This document shows, in pieces, positions 37,308-45,825 of a stretch of DNA of 64,000 bases. The number at the start of each line of letters is the position of its first letter. Position 1 is the stretch's first letter. The stretch is taken from contig JAJYYO010000004.1 of NCBI GenBank assembly GCA_021800795.1, forward strand, positions 1-64,000. Reading direction: 5' to 3'. The stretch comes from Pseudomonadota bacterium (GTDB lineage: Bacteria > Pseudomonadota > Gammaproteobacteria > Burkholderiales > Gallionellaceae). The notes under the pieces were generated by a model. The model had not been told where the DNA came from, made no database searches, and saw only the letters and a list, made by a program, of their open reading frames with translations. Made by a program: the position numbers and the translations under genes.

Positions 37308-38576
37308 ATGTCGACACTGAGTCGCAACGATTACCGTACCCTGGTGTTGTCCGCACTGGGCGGGGCGCTGGAGTTCTATGACTTCATCATCTTCGTTTTT
37401 TTCGCGGTAGTAATCGCAAAATTGTTTTTTCCGGTGGACATGCCTGACTGGCTGAGGCAGCTGCAAACCTTCGGCATCTTTGCGGCTGGGTATCTGGCTC
37501 GCCCGCTGGGCGGCATCGTGATGGCGCATTTCGGCGATCTGGCAGGGCGCAAGCGGATGTTCATGCTGAGCATCCTCCTGATGTCTTTGCCCACCCTGGC
37601 AATCGGTCTGTTGCCTACCTATGCTGCAATCGGCATCTGGGCCCCATTGTTATTGCTGTTGCTGCGCATCATGCAGGGTGCGGCCATCGGCGGGGAAGTG
37701 CCGGGTGCCTGGGTGTTTGTCACCGAGCATGTGCACGCGCGCCATGCAGGAGTCGCTTGCGGCGTTCTCACGGCGGGTCTGACCGGCGGTATTTTGTTGG
37801 GGTCGCTGGTGGCCACCGCCATACACCAGGTTTATACGCCGGAGGAATTAATAAATCGGGGTTGGCGCGTGCCGTTTATTCTGGGCGGGCTGTTTGGCTT
37901 GTTGTCGGTATGGTTGCGCCAGTGGCTGCATGAAACGCCGGTGTTCAGGGAGATGCAGGCGCGCCAGATGCTGGCCCGTGAGATGCCGTTGAAAACCGTG
38001 ATACGCGCGCATCGGGCATCCGTGATTCTGACCATGGCGATGACCTGGCTGTTGTCGGCGGCGATCGTGGTGATGATACTGATGACGCCGGTGCTGGTGC
38101 AGAAACTGTATTCGATTCCCGCCACCGTGGCCTTGCGGGCCAACAGTATTGCAACCTTGTGTTTGAGTGCAGGCTGCATCGTGTTTGGCGCACTGGCTGA
38201 CCGTTTCGGCGCCGGACGGGTGTTGATGGCGGGTTCTGCGATGCTGGGTTTTACGGCGATGCTGTTCTATAGCCGGATGGCCACGGCGCCGCAATACATC
38301 AACGAGTTGTACGCGCTGTGCGGATTTTTTGTCGGCGTGATCGCCGTGGTGCCGAGCGCGGCGGTGCGATCCTTTCCGCCTGCGGTGAGATTCTCGGGGC
38401 TGTCATTTTCCTATAACGTAGCCTACGCGGTGTTTGGCGGGCTCACGCCGGTACTGGTGAGCATGCTGCTGCCGTTCGATCCGCTGGCGCCGGCGCATTA
38501 CGTACTGCTGCTAAGCGGCGTGGGTGTGCTGATCGGTCTGTATTTGTGGCGTACCGGCAAGGGCTGTTACGACTGA
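37308..38576 (+). CDS. MFS transporter, metabolite:proton symporter type
   Basis: A 422-residue protein with 12 hydrophobic segments. The opening ALGGALEFYDFIIFVFFAVV and the loop GGIVMAHFGDLAGRKRMFM are typical of the MHS/ProP branch of the major facilitator family, which takes up organic acids, betaine or proline. The start ATG 37308 has AAGGAG 5 bases upstream; the in-frame GTG six bases earlier overlaps that site. The substrate cannot be told. Confidence 0.85.
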   Translation: MSTLSRNDYRTLVLSALGGALEFYDFIIFVFFAVVIAKLFFPVDMPDWLRQLQTFGIFAAGYLARPLGGIVMAHFGDLAGRKRMFMLSILLMSLPTLAIGLLPTYAAIGIWAPLLLLLLRIMQGAAIGGEVPGAWVFVTEHVHARHAGVACGVLTAGLTGGILLGSLVATAIHQVYTPEELINRGWRVPFILGGLFGLLSVWLRQWLHETPVFREMQARQMLAREMPLKTVIRAHRASVILTMAMTWLLSAAIVVMILMTPVLVQKLYSIPATVALRANSIATLCLSAGCIVFGALADRFGAGRVLMAGSAMLGFTAMLFYSRMATAPQYINELYALCGFFVGVIAVVPSAAVRSFPPAVRFSGLSFSYNVAYAVFGGLTPVLVSMLLPFDPLAPAHYVLLLSGVGVLIGLYLWRTGKGCYD

Positions 38577-38654
38577 ACGGGTTTTTATGCGACAATACAA
38601 AATTCGTCAGCGCAAGCCATGTGCGCGTTGATAGTGATGTAAATAAGGCGAAAC

Positions 38655-39623
38655 GTGTTTTTAAATAACTTCAATCAATTGTTGGCAGCCGATATGGCCG
38701 CTGTCGATCAGGTGATACGCCAGCGGCTGCACTCGGAAGTGTTGCTGGTCAATCAGGTCGGCGAATACATCGTCAACAGCGGCGGCAAGCGTCTGCGACC
38801 GGCACTGGTGGTATTGTCCGCTCATGCATTTGCCTATCAGGGCACGCATCATCACGATCTGGCGGCAGTGGTCGAGTTCATTCATACCGCGACTCTGTTG
38901 CACGACGACGTGGTGGATGAATCCGGCCTGCGCCGCGGGCGTGAAACCGCGAATGCGCTGTTCGGCAATGCGGCGAGCGTGCTGGTCGGCGACTTTCTGT
39001 ATTCGCGTGCGTTTCAGATGATGGTCGAGGTGGGCGAGATGCGCGTGATGCAGACGCTGGCCGATGCGACCAATGTGATCGCCGAGGGCGAGGTGTTGCA
39101 GCTGCTCAATTGCAATGATGCCGATGTACAGGCTGACAACTACATGCGCGTGATCCACTGCAAGACGGCCAAGCTGTTCGAGGCGGCGATGCGGCTGGGA
39201 GCGATGCTGGGCAAGGCCTGCGCTGCCGATGAAGCGGCTGCGGCGACCTACGGCATGCATCTGGGCACGGCCTTTCAGTTGATCGACGATGTGCTGGATT
39301 ATTCTGCCGACGAGCAGGAGACGGGCAAGCATCTGGGTGACGATCTGGCCGAGGGCAAGCCCACCCTGCCGCTGATTTATGCCATGCAGCACGGCACGCC
39401 CGAACAGGCGAGCGTCGTGCGCGCTGCGATCGAACAGGGCGATGTGAGCAAGTTCGGCGATGTGCTGCAAATCATACATGCCACCGGCGCACTGGATTTT
39501 ACCCGTCAGCAAGCCATGCGTGAGGTGGAGCTTGCCTGTTCGGCGATCTGTGGTTTTTCCGATTCCAGGTACAAAAAATGCCTGCTGGAACTCGCGCATT
39601 TCGCCGCCACACGACAATACTAA
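38655..39623 (+). CDS. ispB: octaprenyl diphosphate synthase (polyprenyl synthetase)
   Basis: A 322-residue trans-prenyltransferase. The two Asp-rich motifs are LLHDDVVDESGLRRGRETAN and FQLIDDVLDYSADEQ, with GGKRLRPALV near the N-terminus. It builds the C40 side chain of ubiquinone. The start is GTG 38655, preceded by AAGGCG. Its place upstream of tRNA-Pro and pilS is common in betaproteobacteria. Confidence 0.93.
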   Translation: MFLNNFNQLLAADMAAVDQVIRQRLHSEVLLVNQVGEYIVNSGGKRLRPALVVLSAHAFAYQGTHHHDLAAVVEFIHTATLLHDDVVDESGLRRGRETANALFGNAASVLVGDFLYSRAFQMMVEVGEMRVMQTLADATNVIAEGEVLQLLNCNDADVQADNYMRVIHCKTAKLFEAAMRLGAMLGKACAADEAAAATYGMHLGTAFQLIDDVLDYSADEQETGKHLGDDLAEGKPTLPLIYAMQHGTPEQASVVRAAIEQGDVSKFGDVLQIIHATGALDFTRQQAMREVELACSAICGFSDSRYKKCLLELAHFAATRQY

Positions 39624-39634
39624 AACCTTCTGTC

Positions 39635-39670
39635 CACGAAAGACATGAAAGACATGAAAGACACGAAATG
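39635..39670 (+). repeat. 9-bp tandem repeat after ispB
   Basis: CACGAAAGACATGAAAGAC is continued by ATGAAAGACACGAAATG, giving three to four copies of a unit (A[TC]GAAAGAC). It starts 12 bases after the ispB stop and could vary in number by slippage. Confidence 0.65.
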
Positions 39671-39900
39671 ATACACACTTCAAACCTTAATAGTTAATCA
39701 ATTTATTTGTAGCTAAAAGGGCCTTTTACAATCAAAATGGGGACGGGCATTATACCGTTTGTAGAGTTATCTGAAATTTTTTGTCTTATTGATTCTGTTC
39801 GTGTTTTTGCGAGATTTTGGCCGCTGGCCAAAATCTCTGCTAACACCGTTTAGTGACTTTGGTGGACGATATTGGTTTTTTAGTTTTAGTGTAAAAGCTG

Positions 39901-39977
39901 CGGGGTGTAGCTCAGCCTGGTAGAGTGCTACGTTCGGGACGTAGAAGCCGGAGGTTCGAATCCTCTCACCCCGACCA
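39901..39977 (+). tRNA. tRNA-Pro (anticodon CGG)
   Basis: A 77-base cloverleaf. Acceptor CGGGGTG pairs with CACCCCG; the anticodon stem CTACG/CGTAG encloses TTCGGGA, giving anticodon CGG for the CCG codon; the T arm is GGAGGTTCGAATCCTCT-like with TTCGAAT. The discriminator A and encoded CCA follow. It lies in the leader of the PP0621/pilS genes. Confidence 0.95.
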
Positions 39978-39989
39978 ACAGGAGTTTTC

Positions 39990-40202
39990 ATGAGTCGCCT
40001 ATTATTTCTGTTCGCCATTGCGGCTGTCGTTTACCTGCTGATCAAGTCCTACCGCAAGGCGGAACCTGAAAAAAAGCAGGCGGCGGCTGAAGACATGGTG
40101 CGTTGTGCGCACTGCGGCGTGCACCTGCCGATAGGTGAAAGCATCCATGCGGGCGAGCAGTATTTCTGCTGCGCGGCGCATCGCGATGCACAGAAAAAAT
40201 AG
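39990..40202 (+). CDS. PP0621-type small membrane zinc-ribbon protein
   Basis: A 70-residue protein with one N-terminal membrane segment (LLFLFAIAAVVYLLIKS) and a small cytoplasmic metal-binding part, RCAHCGVHLPIGESI... YFCCAAHRDA, with CxxC and CC-H ligands. This size and arrangement match the PP0621 family that stands before pilS in many proteobacteria. AGGAG precedes the ATG; pilS starts 8 bases after its stop. Confidence 0.8.
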   Translation: MSRLLFLFAIAAVVYLLIKSYRKAEPEKKQAAAEDMVRCAHCGVHLPIGESIHAGEQYFCCAAHRDAQKK

Positions 40203-40210
40203 ATAGCAGA

Positions 40211-41854
40211 TTGAACGAGCAAGCTAAAACTGCTGATTCCGCACCGGCTGATTCGACACCCGCCGATTTCTGGCGTTCGCTGAATTATTTCAATCTCTAT
40301 CGTCTGGCATTAGTCAGTTTTATCGTTTTGATCGCGCTGGTGTTCGATGCCAGATCGATGTTCGGCGTGGAAAAAGGCCGACTGTTTCTGACGACGGGTT
40401 TGTTGTACGCGCTCGTCGTAGCACTGTCATTTGTCCCGCTGCGCCTGCGCTGGTTGCCGTTTTCCTGGCAATTGGCGGTGCAGGTGTGCAGCGATATCGT
40501 TGCACTGACCGTATTGGCTCATGCCAGCGGTGGTGTGCAGAGCAGCGTCGGGCTGTTGCTGATGGTCTCGATGGCCGTGGCGGGTATCATCAGTCGCGGC
40601 AGGATCACCCTGTTTTTTGCGGCGCTGGCGAGTATTGCGGCCTTGCTGGAACATGCGTTTGCAGTGTTGTACGACGATGCGCATGTGGCGCAATTTATTC
40701 AGGTCGGCTTGTTGTGCGTGGCCTATTTTGCGGTGGCGGGTCTGGCGCACAAACTGGCTCAGTATGCGCTTGAAAATCAGAATCTGGCGCAGCGTCGGGG
40801 CCGGGATTTGATCGGCATGGCGGAGGCGAACCGTCTGGTGATGAAGGATATGCAGGATGGCGTGCTGGTGGTGGATGAGCACGACAGGATCGTGCAGATG
40901 AATCCCAGCGCGGCCCATATGCTGCACAAGACGGGAGTGTCGGGAGGGCAGTTGGAAACGGGTTTTCCGCTGTTGTATGAGCAATATGCCTTATGGAAAG
41001 TTAACGCGGTGAATGCCCGCATCACCTTGCAGCTCGACGGAGGCTTGCAGGCAAGGTTGCGTTTTGTCGGGGTGGAACGGGAAGCGGCACAGGGCGCAGT
41101 GATTTTTCTGGAAGATATGCGGCATGTACAGGCGGAGGCGCAGCAGATCAAGCTGGCAGCGCTTGGGAGATTGACTGCGAATCTGGCTCATGAAGTGCGC
41201 AATCCGCTGTCCGCCATCAGTTATGCGACAGAACTGTTGCAGGAGGAGCCGATCGATGCCGGACAGGCGCGGCTGTTGCATCTGATAAGGGAAAACACGC
41301 AACGCATCAACCGGATTGTGGAAGATGTGCTGCAGCTTAACCGGCGCGATCGCGCAAGGCCCGAAACCTTCGATCTTGCCGCAATATTGCTGGTGTTCGT
41401 GGATGAGTTCAATCAGGCTGAAGCCGCAGCGCCCGGCGTGCTGGTGTTGCAGGCAGAGCAGGGTCGGATGGTCAGCTTTGATCGCGGGCATTTCAGGCAG
41501 GTGCTGTGGAACCTGTGCCGCAATGCGCTGCATTACGGGCGCGGCATGCCCGGCAGCCTTGCACTGACAACAGGGTTCGAGCGAGGGCGCGCGATGCTGG
41601 AGGTGCGCGACGACGGGCCGGGTATTCCGGTTGAGCATCAATCCAACCTGTTTGAACCGTTCTTTACCACCGCAGAACAGGGCACGGGGCTGGGTTTATA
41701 CATTGCAAAAGAACTCTGTGAGGCAAATGGCGCCTGGCTGGCATATCATGAACTGGAGGGTGAGCCGGGAGAACGCAAGCCGGGCGCCTGCTTCCGCATA
41801 ACCTTTGGGGAGAGAAGGCTTGGAAAAAGACCGGGGCGCGACCATGACGGATAA
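40211..41854 (+). CDS. pilS: sensor histidine kinase PilS
   Basis: A 547-residue kinase: about six N-terminal membrane helices (to about residue 180), a PAS-like domain (VMKDMQDGVLVVDEHDRIVQMNPSA), the phosphoacceptor His in ANLAHEVRNPLSAISYATELL, and the ATPase domain (WNLCRNALHYG, DDGPGIP, GTGLGLYIAKEL). It controls type IV pilin expression through PilR. The start is TTG 40211, chosen because the family's N-terminus (FWRSLNYFNLYRL) follows shortly. It overlaps pilR. Confidence 0.9.
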   Translation: MNEQAKTADSAPADSTPADFWRSLNYFNLYRLALVSFIVLIALVFDARSMFGVEKGRLFLTTGLLYALVVALSFVPLRLRWLPFSWQLAVQVCSDIVALTVLAHASGGVQSSVGLLLMVSMAVAGIISRGRITLFFAALASIAALLEHAFAVLYDDAHVAQFIQVGLLCVAYFAVAGLAHKLAQYALENQNLAQRRGRDLIGMAEANRLVMKDMQDGVLVVDEHDRIVQMNPSAAHMLHKTGVSGGQLETGFPLLYEQYALWKVNAVNARITLQLDGGLQARLRFVGVEREAAQGAVIFLEDMRHVQAEAQQIKLAALGRLTANLAHEVRNPLSAISYATELLQEEPIDAGQARLLHLIRENTQRINRIVEDVLQLNRRDRARPETFDLAAILLVFVDEFNQAEAAAPGVLVLQAEQGRMVSFDRGHFRQVLWNLCRNALHYGRGMPGSLALTTGFERGRAMLEVRDDGPGIPVEHQSNLFEPFFTTAEQGTGLGLYIAKELCEANGAWLAYHELEGEPGERKPGACFRITFGERRLGKRPGRDHDG

Positions 41855-43217
41855 ATCGATGCGCGATAGCTTGCCGGGACAGGAGCGCAGAGTCGTGCTG
41901 CTGGTGGACGATGAACCGGACATACTCGAATTGCTGGAAATGACTTTGCTCAGGATGGGGCTGGTCGTGGATAAGGCCGGGGGCGTGAGCGAAGCGATAG
42001 CCTGTCTTGCTGCGAATCATTATGACTTGTGTCTGACCGATATGCGCATGCCCGACGGCGACGGGCTGGAGGTGGTGAAATACATCACGCAAAGAAATCT
42101 TGACGTGCCCGTTGCGGTGATTACCGCGCATGGCAATATGGAAAATGCGATTACCGTGCTCAAGGCGGGCGCCTTTGATTATCTGGCCAAGCCGCTCTCC
42201 CTGGAGCAATTGCGCAATCTGGTGAAATCGGCGCTGAATCTGCCGCAGGCAGGTCCGTCGGGAGACAGGCAGTTGCTGGGACATGCGCCGGCGATGCAGA
42301 AGGTGCGTGCTCTGATCGCACGGGTTGCGCGCAGTCAGGCGCCGGTGCATATCAGCGGAGAGTCGGGGAGCGGCAAGGAACTGGCGGCACGCCTCATCGT
42401 GCAAAGCGGTTCGCGCAGCAATCAGCCGGTGATTGCGGTGAACTGCGGCGCGATCCCGGAGAATCTGATGGAAAGCGAGTTCTTCGGTCATAAGAAAGGC
42501 GCCTTTACCGGAGCCGACAAGGAAAGAGAGGGTTTCTTTCAGGCCGCAAACAATGGCACTTTGTTTCTCGATGAGGTGGCCGATTTGCCGTTGCATATGC
42601 AGGTCAAGTTGCTGCGTGTGATACAGGAGAAGCGCGTACGGAAAGTCGGTGCGACCGCCGAAGAGGCGGTGGATGTGCGCATCATCAGTGCGACGCACAA
42701 TGATCTGAGTGAGCGCGTAAAGTCAGGCCGGTTTCGACAGGATCTTTATTACCGCCTGAATGTGATTCCCATCCAGATGCCGGCGCTTCGCGAGTTGCGT
42801 GAGGACATTGTTGAAATTGCGCAGAGGACGCTGGCGCGTGCGGGTGTGTCGGCGCGATTTTCCGAGGAAGCGTTGCGCGCGCTGCAGGCATATGACTTTC
42901 CGGGTAACGTTCGCGAGCTTGAGAATATTGTCGAGCGCGCGCTGGCTTTGTGTTCGGACGGTCTGATCACGGTAGAGGATTTGTATCTGGAACCGGTCGA
43001 ACAGGCGCAGTCCGATGCGGGGGAAAGGAGCGACAAGTATCCGCTGCCGGATTATCTGGATCGGGTTGAAAAAGAAGCGTTGCTGGAGGCGTTGCAGCAG
43101 ACCAATTTTAACCGTACCGCTGCCGCGAAGCTGCTGGGTCTGACATTTCGCACCATGCGCTATCGCATGGAACGACTGGGCATTAAGAGTCCGGCGGGTA
43201 CAGACGATGCGGATTGA
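41844..43217 (+). CDS. pilR: sigma-54-dependent response regulator PilR
   Basis: About 457 residues: receiver domain (VVLLVDDEPDILELLE, phospho-Asp in CLTDMRMPDGDG), an AAA+ sigma-54 domain (GESGSGKELAARLIV, GAFTGADKEREGFF, FLDEVADLP), and a Fis-type helix-turn-helix (LEALQQTNFNRTAAAKLLGL). It activates pilin transcription with sigma-54. ATG 41844 gives an 11-base overlap with pilS; a TTG at 41820 is possible but its ribosome site is too near. Confidence 0.92.
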   Translation: MTDKSMRDSLPGQERRVVLLVDDEPDILELLEMTLLRMGLVVDKAGGVSEAIACLAANHYDLCLTDMRMPDGDGLEVVKYITQRNLDVPVAVITAHGNMENAITVLKAGAFDYLAKPLSLEQLRNLVKSALNLPQAGPSGDRQLLGHAPAMQKVRALIARVARSQAPVHISGESGSGKELAARLIVQSGSRSNQPVIAVNCGAIPENLMESEFFGHKKGAFTGADKEREGFFQAANNGTLFLDEVADLPLHMQVKLLRVIQEKRVRKVGATAEEAVDVRIISATHNDLSERVKSGRFRQDLYYRLNVIPIQMPALRELREDIVEIAQRTLARAGVSARFSEEALRALQAYDFPGNVRELENIVERALALCSDGLITVEDLYLEPVEQAQSDAGERSDKYPLPDYLDRVEKEALLEALQQTNFNRTAAAKLLGLTFRTMRYRMERLGIKSPAGTDDAD

Positions 43218-43743
43218 CTCGAACGGGTGGGTGATGGATGTCGAGCGCATTGCTACGCCCAATTTTGATGCGCGCGAGACCGGGAAAATCGATCTGCTGG
43301 TGATACACAACATCAGCCTGCCGCCCGGCGAATTCGGCGGGGATGGCGTACAACGGTTGTTTACCAATACCTTGAACCGCGATGAGCACCCCTATTACCG
43401 GACGATTCCTGAAGGTCGCGTGTCGTCGCATTTCTATATCCGCCGCGACGGGCAGCTGATTCAGTTCGTGTCCTGTTTGCAGCGCGCCTGGCATGCGGGC
43501 GCATCCACCTGGCAGGGCAGGACGCGCTGCAATGATTTTGCCATCGGCATCGAGTTGGAAGGCAGCGACTTTGTGCCGTTTACCGATGCACAATACGCAG
43601 TGCTGCACGAACTGACGCAGGCACTGCGCGCGGCTTTCCCGATACGCGGCATCGCAGGTCACAGCCATATCGCACCCGGTCGCAAGACCGACCCCGGCCC
43701 CTGTTTTGACTGGCTGCGTTATCTCGCTCAAGCGGTTACATAG
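43207..43743 (+). CDS. ampD: 1,6-anhydro-N-acetylmuramyl-L-alanine amidase AmpD
   Basis: A 178-residue zinc amidase of muropeptide recycling in the cytoplasm. Zinc ligands are the His in LLVIHNISLPPG and the His and Asp of GHSHIAPGRKTDPGPCFDW. GRVSSHFYIRRDGQLIQFV and RAWHAGAS are further family blocks. It overlaps the end of pilR by 11 bases, a conserved neighbourhood. By removing anhydro-muropeptides it also limits AmpR-type beta-lactamase induction where that exists. Confidence 0.95.
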   Translation: MRIDSNGWVMDVERIATPNFDARETGKIDLLVIHNISLPPGEFGGDGVQRLFTNTLNRDEHPYYRTIPEGRVSSHFYIRRDGQLIQFVSCLQRAWHAGASTWQGRTRCNDFAIGIELEGSDFVPFTDAQYAVLHELTQALRAAFPIRGIAGHSHIAPGRKTDPGPCFDWLRYLAQAVT

Positions 43744-43872
43744 CTGGCGATGCTTCCAGGGGAGCAGCCAGCCACGGATTTTTTGCTTCCCGCAACCTGT
43801 CCGTTCATCATAGGCAGGTTTCGAGACAACCGGGACTTCGGTTTTCACGATTGCAGATACAGGCTTCTTAGC

Positions 43873-43891
43873 AATCGAGATAATCATTCAC
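43873..43891. promoter_or_regulatory. weak Fur-box-like sequence before the polyferredoxin gene
   Basis: AATCGAGATAATCATTCAC matches about 13 of 19 positions of the Fur consensus with the core ATAATCATT intact. It lies 132 bases before the ferredoxin-like gene. An inverted repeat AGGCGGG-CATTG-CCCGCCT follows at 43898-43916. The match is suggestive only. Confidence 0.25.
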
Positions 43892-44023
43892 ATTTCCAGG
43901 CGGGCATTGCCCGCCTCAAAGCGGAATGCGCGACTTGAAATCGCGCCGCCCTTTGCGTTTTTTGGTGGACACCTCGGAAAAAACGATCGATTTTTGGACT
44001 TTATATAAGAATAGTTGAGCTAC

Positions 44024-45259
44024 ATGACAAACATACCCCAGTTCCGTTGGAAAAGAAGGATCGTTCAGTTCGCCACATTGATGCTGATTGTGCTGATCCC
44101 GGCCACAGGATTGTTTCGTATCGATCTGGCGTCTGCGAGCTTTGTGGTTTTAAACCATCAAATATGGTGGTCGAGTTTCACCCTGGTTACCGGTCTTGCG
44201 CTGATTTTTGTGACGGCGCCTATACTTACCTATATGACCATCGGCACTGTCTGGTGCGGGTGGGCATGCCCGCAAAATCTGGTTGCAGAATTCGGGGATA
44301 TGTTGACTCACAAACTGCTTGGGAAGCGCGCAAGCGTGAGAGTGGAAGGCAAAGGGTTTGTCGTTGCCGAAACTAAAAACAGGTTGCTCAATTGGATGGT
44401 GCTCGGGAGCGTGTTTTTGCTTGCGTCATTCGTTATTGCACTGATTCCATTTTTGTTGTTTTTTTCGCCTGCCTACCTGTGGGAAATGCTGACATTTGGC
44501 GATACTGAAAAGTTATCGACTTTCATCTTCTATTTGCTGATTGTATTTCTGGTCTTTGCCGACATTGCATTCATACGCTATTATTTGTGCGACTACGCCT
44601 GCTTTTATCGTATGGGACAAAGGATGTTCAAAACCCGCGATGCATTGCATGTGACCTACGATGCAACCCGCGCTACGGATTGCGCCAAGTGCAATTACTG
44701 TGCGACAGTCTGTATCACCAGTATTCAGCCGACGGCCATTGCGCCCCATGACATCTGCATCAACTGCGGGGAATGCATCGATGCCTGCGATCGCCTGCAT
44801 CAGAAAACCGGCACCCCCGGCCTGCTGGATTTCAAGTTGAGTTCGGAGTCGGCAAACAGAACCTGGTATCAGAAAATAGCGACCGTGTTGCGGAGCACAA
44901 ACCGGTTGGTCTTGGGGCTGTTCCTGGCGGGAATCGTGCTGGTGGTATGGGGTTTGGTGACACAACCCAAGGTGTTGCCGGAGATACCGTTTGCCGTGCA
45001 ACAGAAAACACGCGAGATCGCAAGAATTTGCAGTGTTCAATGCGTGCAGCAGGAGTCTGCCTGCAAGAATCGCAATATGGAAGGATGTTACCGCGCCGCG
45101 GCTTGCCGGTGTGAGTGCACCTTGCAGCAGGACCCGAGCAACACTGACAGCAATGGATTAAGGCAGTGCGTTGCAAGAAATTTGGCGCACGCGGAAGCTG
45201 AGCGCACAAGGATTACCCATCTGCCGGGCAGCAAGCCTGAGCTGAAAATGAAACAATAA
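44024..45259 (+). CDS. CcoG/NapH-like membrane polyferredoxin with Cys-rich tail
   Basis: About 411 residues: several membrane helices, WCGWACPQNLVAEFGD in a loop, then two 4Fe-4S motifs DCAKCNYCATVCITSIQP and CINCGECIDACDRLHQKTG. These are features of CcoG/RdxA and NapH electron-transfer proteins. Unlike CcoG, the C-terminal part after the last membrane helix has no Ig-like domain but a short Cys-rich segment (ICSVQCVQQESACKNRN, GCYRAAACRCECTL) with eight cysteines. ATG 44024 is preferred over TTG 44015, but the ribosome site is weak. Standing alone, its electron partner is unknown. Confidence 0.7.
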   Translation: MTNIPQFRWKRRIVQFATLMLIVLIPATGLFRIDLASASFVVLNHQIWWSSFTLVTGLALIFVTAPILTYMTIGTVWCGWACPQNLVAEFGDMLTHKLLGKRASVRVEGKGFVVAETKNRLLNWMVLGSVFLLASFVIALIPFLLFFSPAYLWEMLTFGDTEKLSTFIFYLLIVFLVFADIAFIRYYLCDYACFYRMGQRMFKTRDALHVTYDATRATDCAKCNYCATVCITSIQPTAIAPHDICINCGECIDACDRLHQKTGTPGLLDFKLSSESANRTWYQKIATVLRSTNRLVLGLFLAGIVLVVWGLVTQPKVLPEIPFAVQQKTREIARICSVQCVQQESACKNRNMEGCYRAAACRCECTLQQDPSNTDSNGLRQCVARNLAHAEAERTRITHLPGSKPELKMKQ

Positions 45260-45274
45260 GCGGTGTGCTTTTGT

Positions 45275-45412
45275 TTAAGGAACCGCCGATTTAATCCGTT
45301 CGTGGTGAGCCTGTCGAACCATGATCGGATTAAATATATAGTAATCAATTTGTTATGCATCCCCCTTCGACAAGCTCAAGGCGAACGGGTGATTTGTTAA
45401 GTGTTTCCTTAA
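45275..45412. mobile_element. miniature inverted-repeat element, copy B2
   Basis: A 130-bp element (45279-45408) starting GGAACCGCCGATTTAATCCG and ending in the reverse of GGAAACACTTAACAAATCAC, flanked by TTAA on both sides (45275-45278, 45409-45412). The inner arms GTTCGTGGTGAGCCTGTCGA and CTTCGACAAGCTCAAGGCGA match copy B1 at 35.1 kb. It sits exactly at the truncated left edge of a mazF relic. Confidence 0.75.
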
Positions 45413-45692
45413 CTGTAATCTGCCCGATCACGAGCGGCGGGGATTTTGCCCGTCGCATTGGGTTCGCTGTTCCTGTCGCCGGCATCAAGACAACAGGTGT
45501 TGTTCGTTGCGATCAGCCTCGGATGCTTGATCTCGGTGCTCGCAATGCACGCAAGGCGGATACCTTGCCATCTCCGTTATGGACGAAGTATTGGAAGGCG
45601 AATTGTCACAAGGTGCCAACTGCTGTTGTGCGCAGACTGAGTTAGAAGGCCCGCTTTCAGATGCAAGTCTGCCATTCGCTTTCGCAAGTTAG
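45409..45692 (+). pseudogene. mazF/pemK-like toxin relic
   Basis: From 45409 one frame reads LTVICPITSGGDFARRIGFA, VPVAGIKTTGVVRCDQPRML, DLGARNARKADTLP, which is the middle and end of MazF/PemK toxins (CPITS; G-V--DQ-R-LD--AR). Near 45570 the similarity moves to another frame, giving ISVMDEVLEGEL, the usual C-terminus, and that frame runs to TAG at 45690-45692. The N-terminal third is absent and the miniature element B2 sits at the break. No antitoxin is left. Confidence 0.7.
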
Positions 45693-45825
45693 CACTCATT
45701 CGCCAATGGGGGCTATCAATTAGAGACTGAGCGAAATCTATGACATAATCACCGCAATTCTCAGAGTGAAAATAGCCTAAGTCCTTGTATTATGAAAATA
45801 AGAGAACAAATTAAGTCTTTCAAAA

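Noticed and set aside
39767-40018. Minus-strand ORF of 83 codons containing GERIRTSGFYVPNVALYQAE
   Set aside because: It is the reverse translation of the tRNA-Pro gene, a well-known false protein annotation.
44024-45259. Standard ccoG annotation
   Set aside because: The C-terminal Ig-like domain of CcoG is absent and replaced by a Cys-rich tail, and no cbb3 oxidase genes are nearby.
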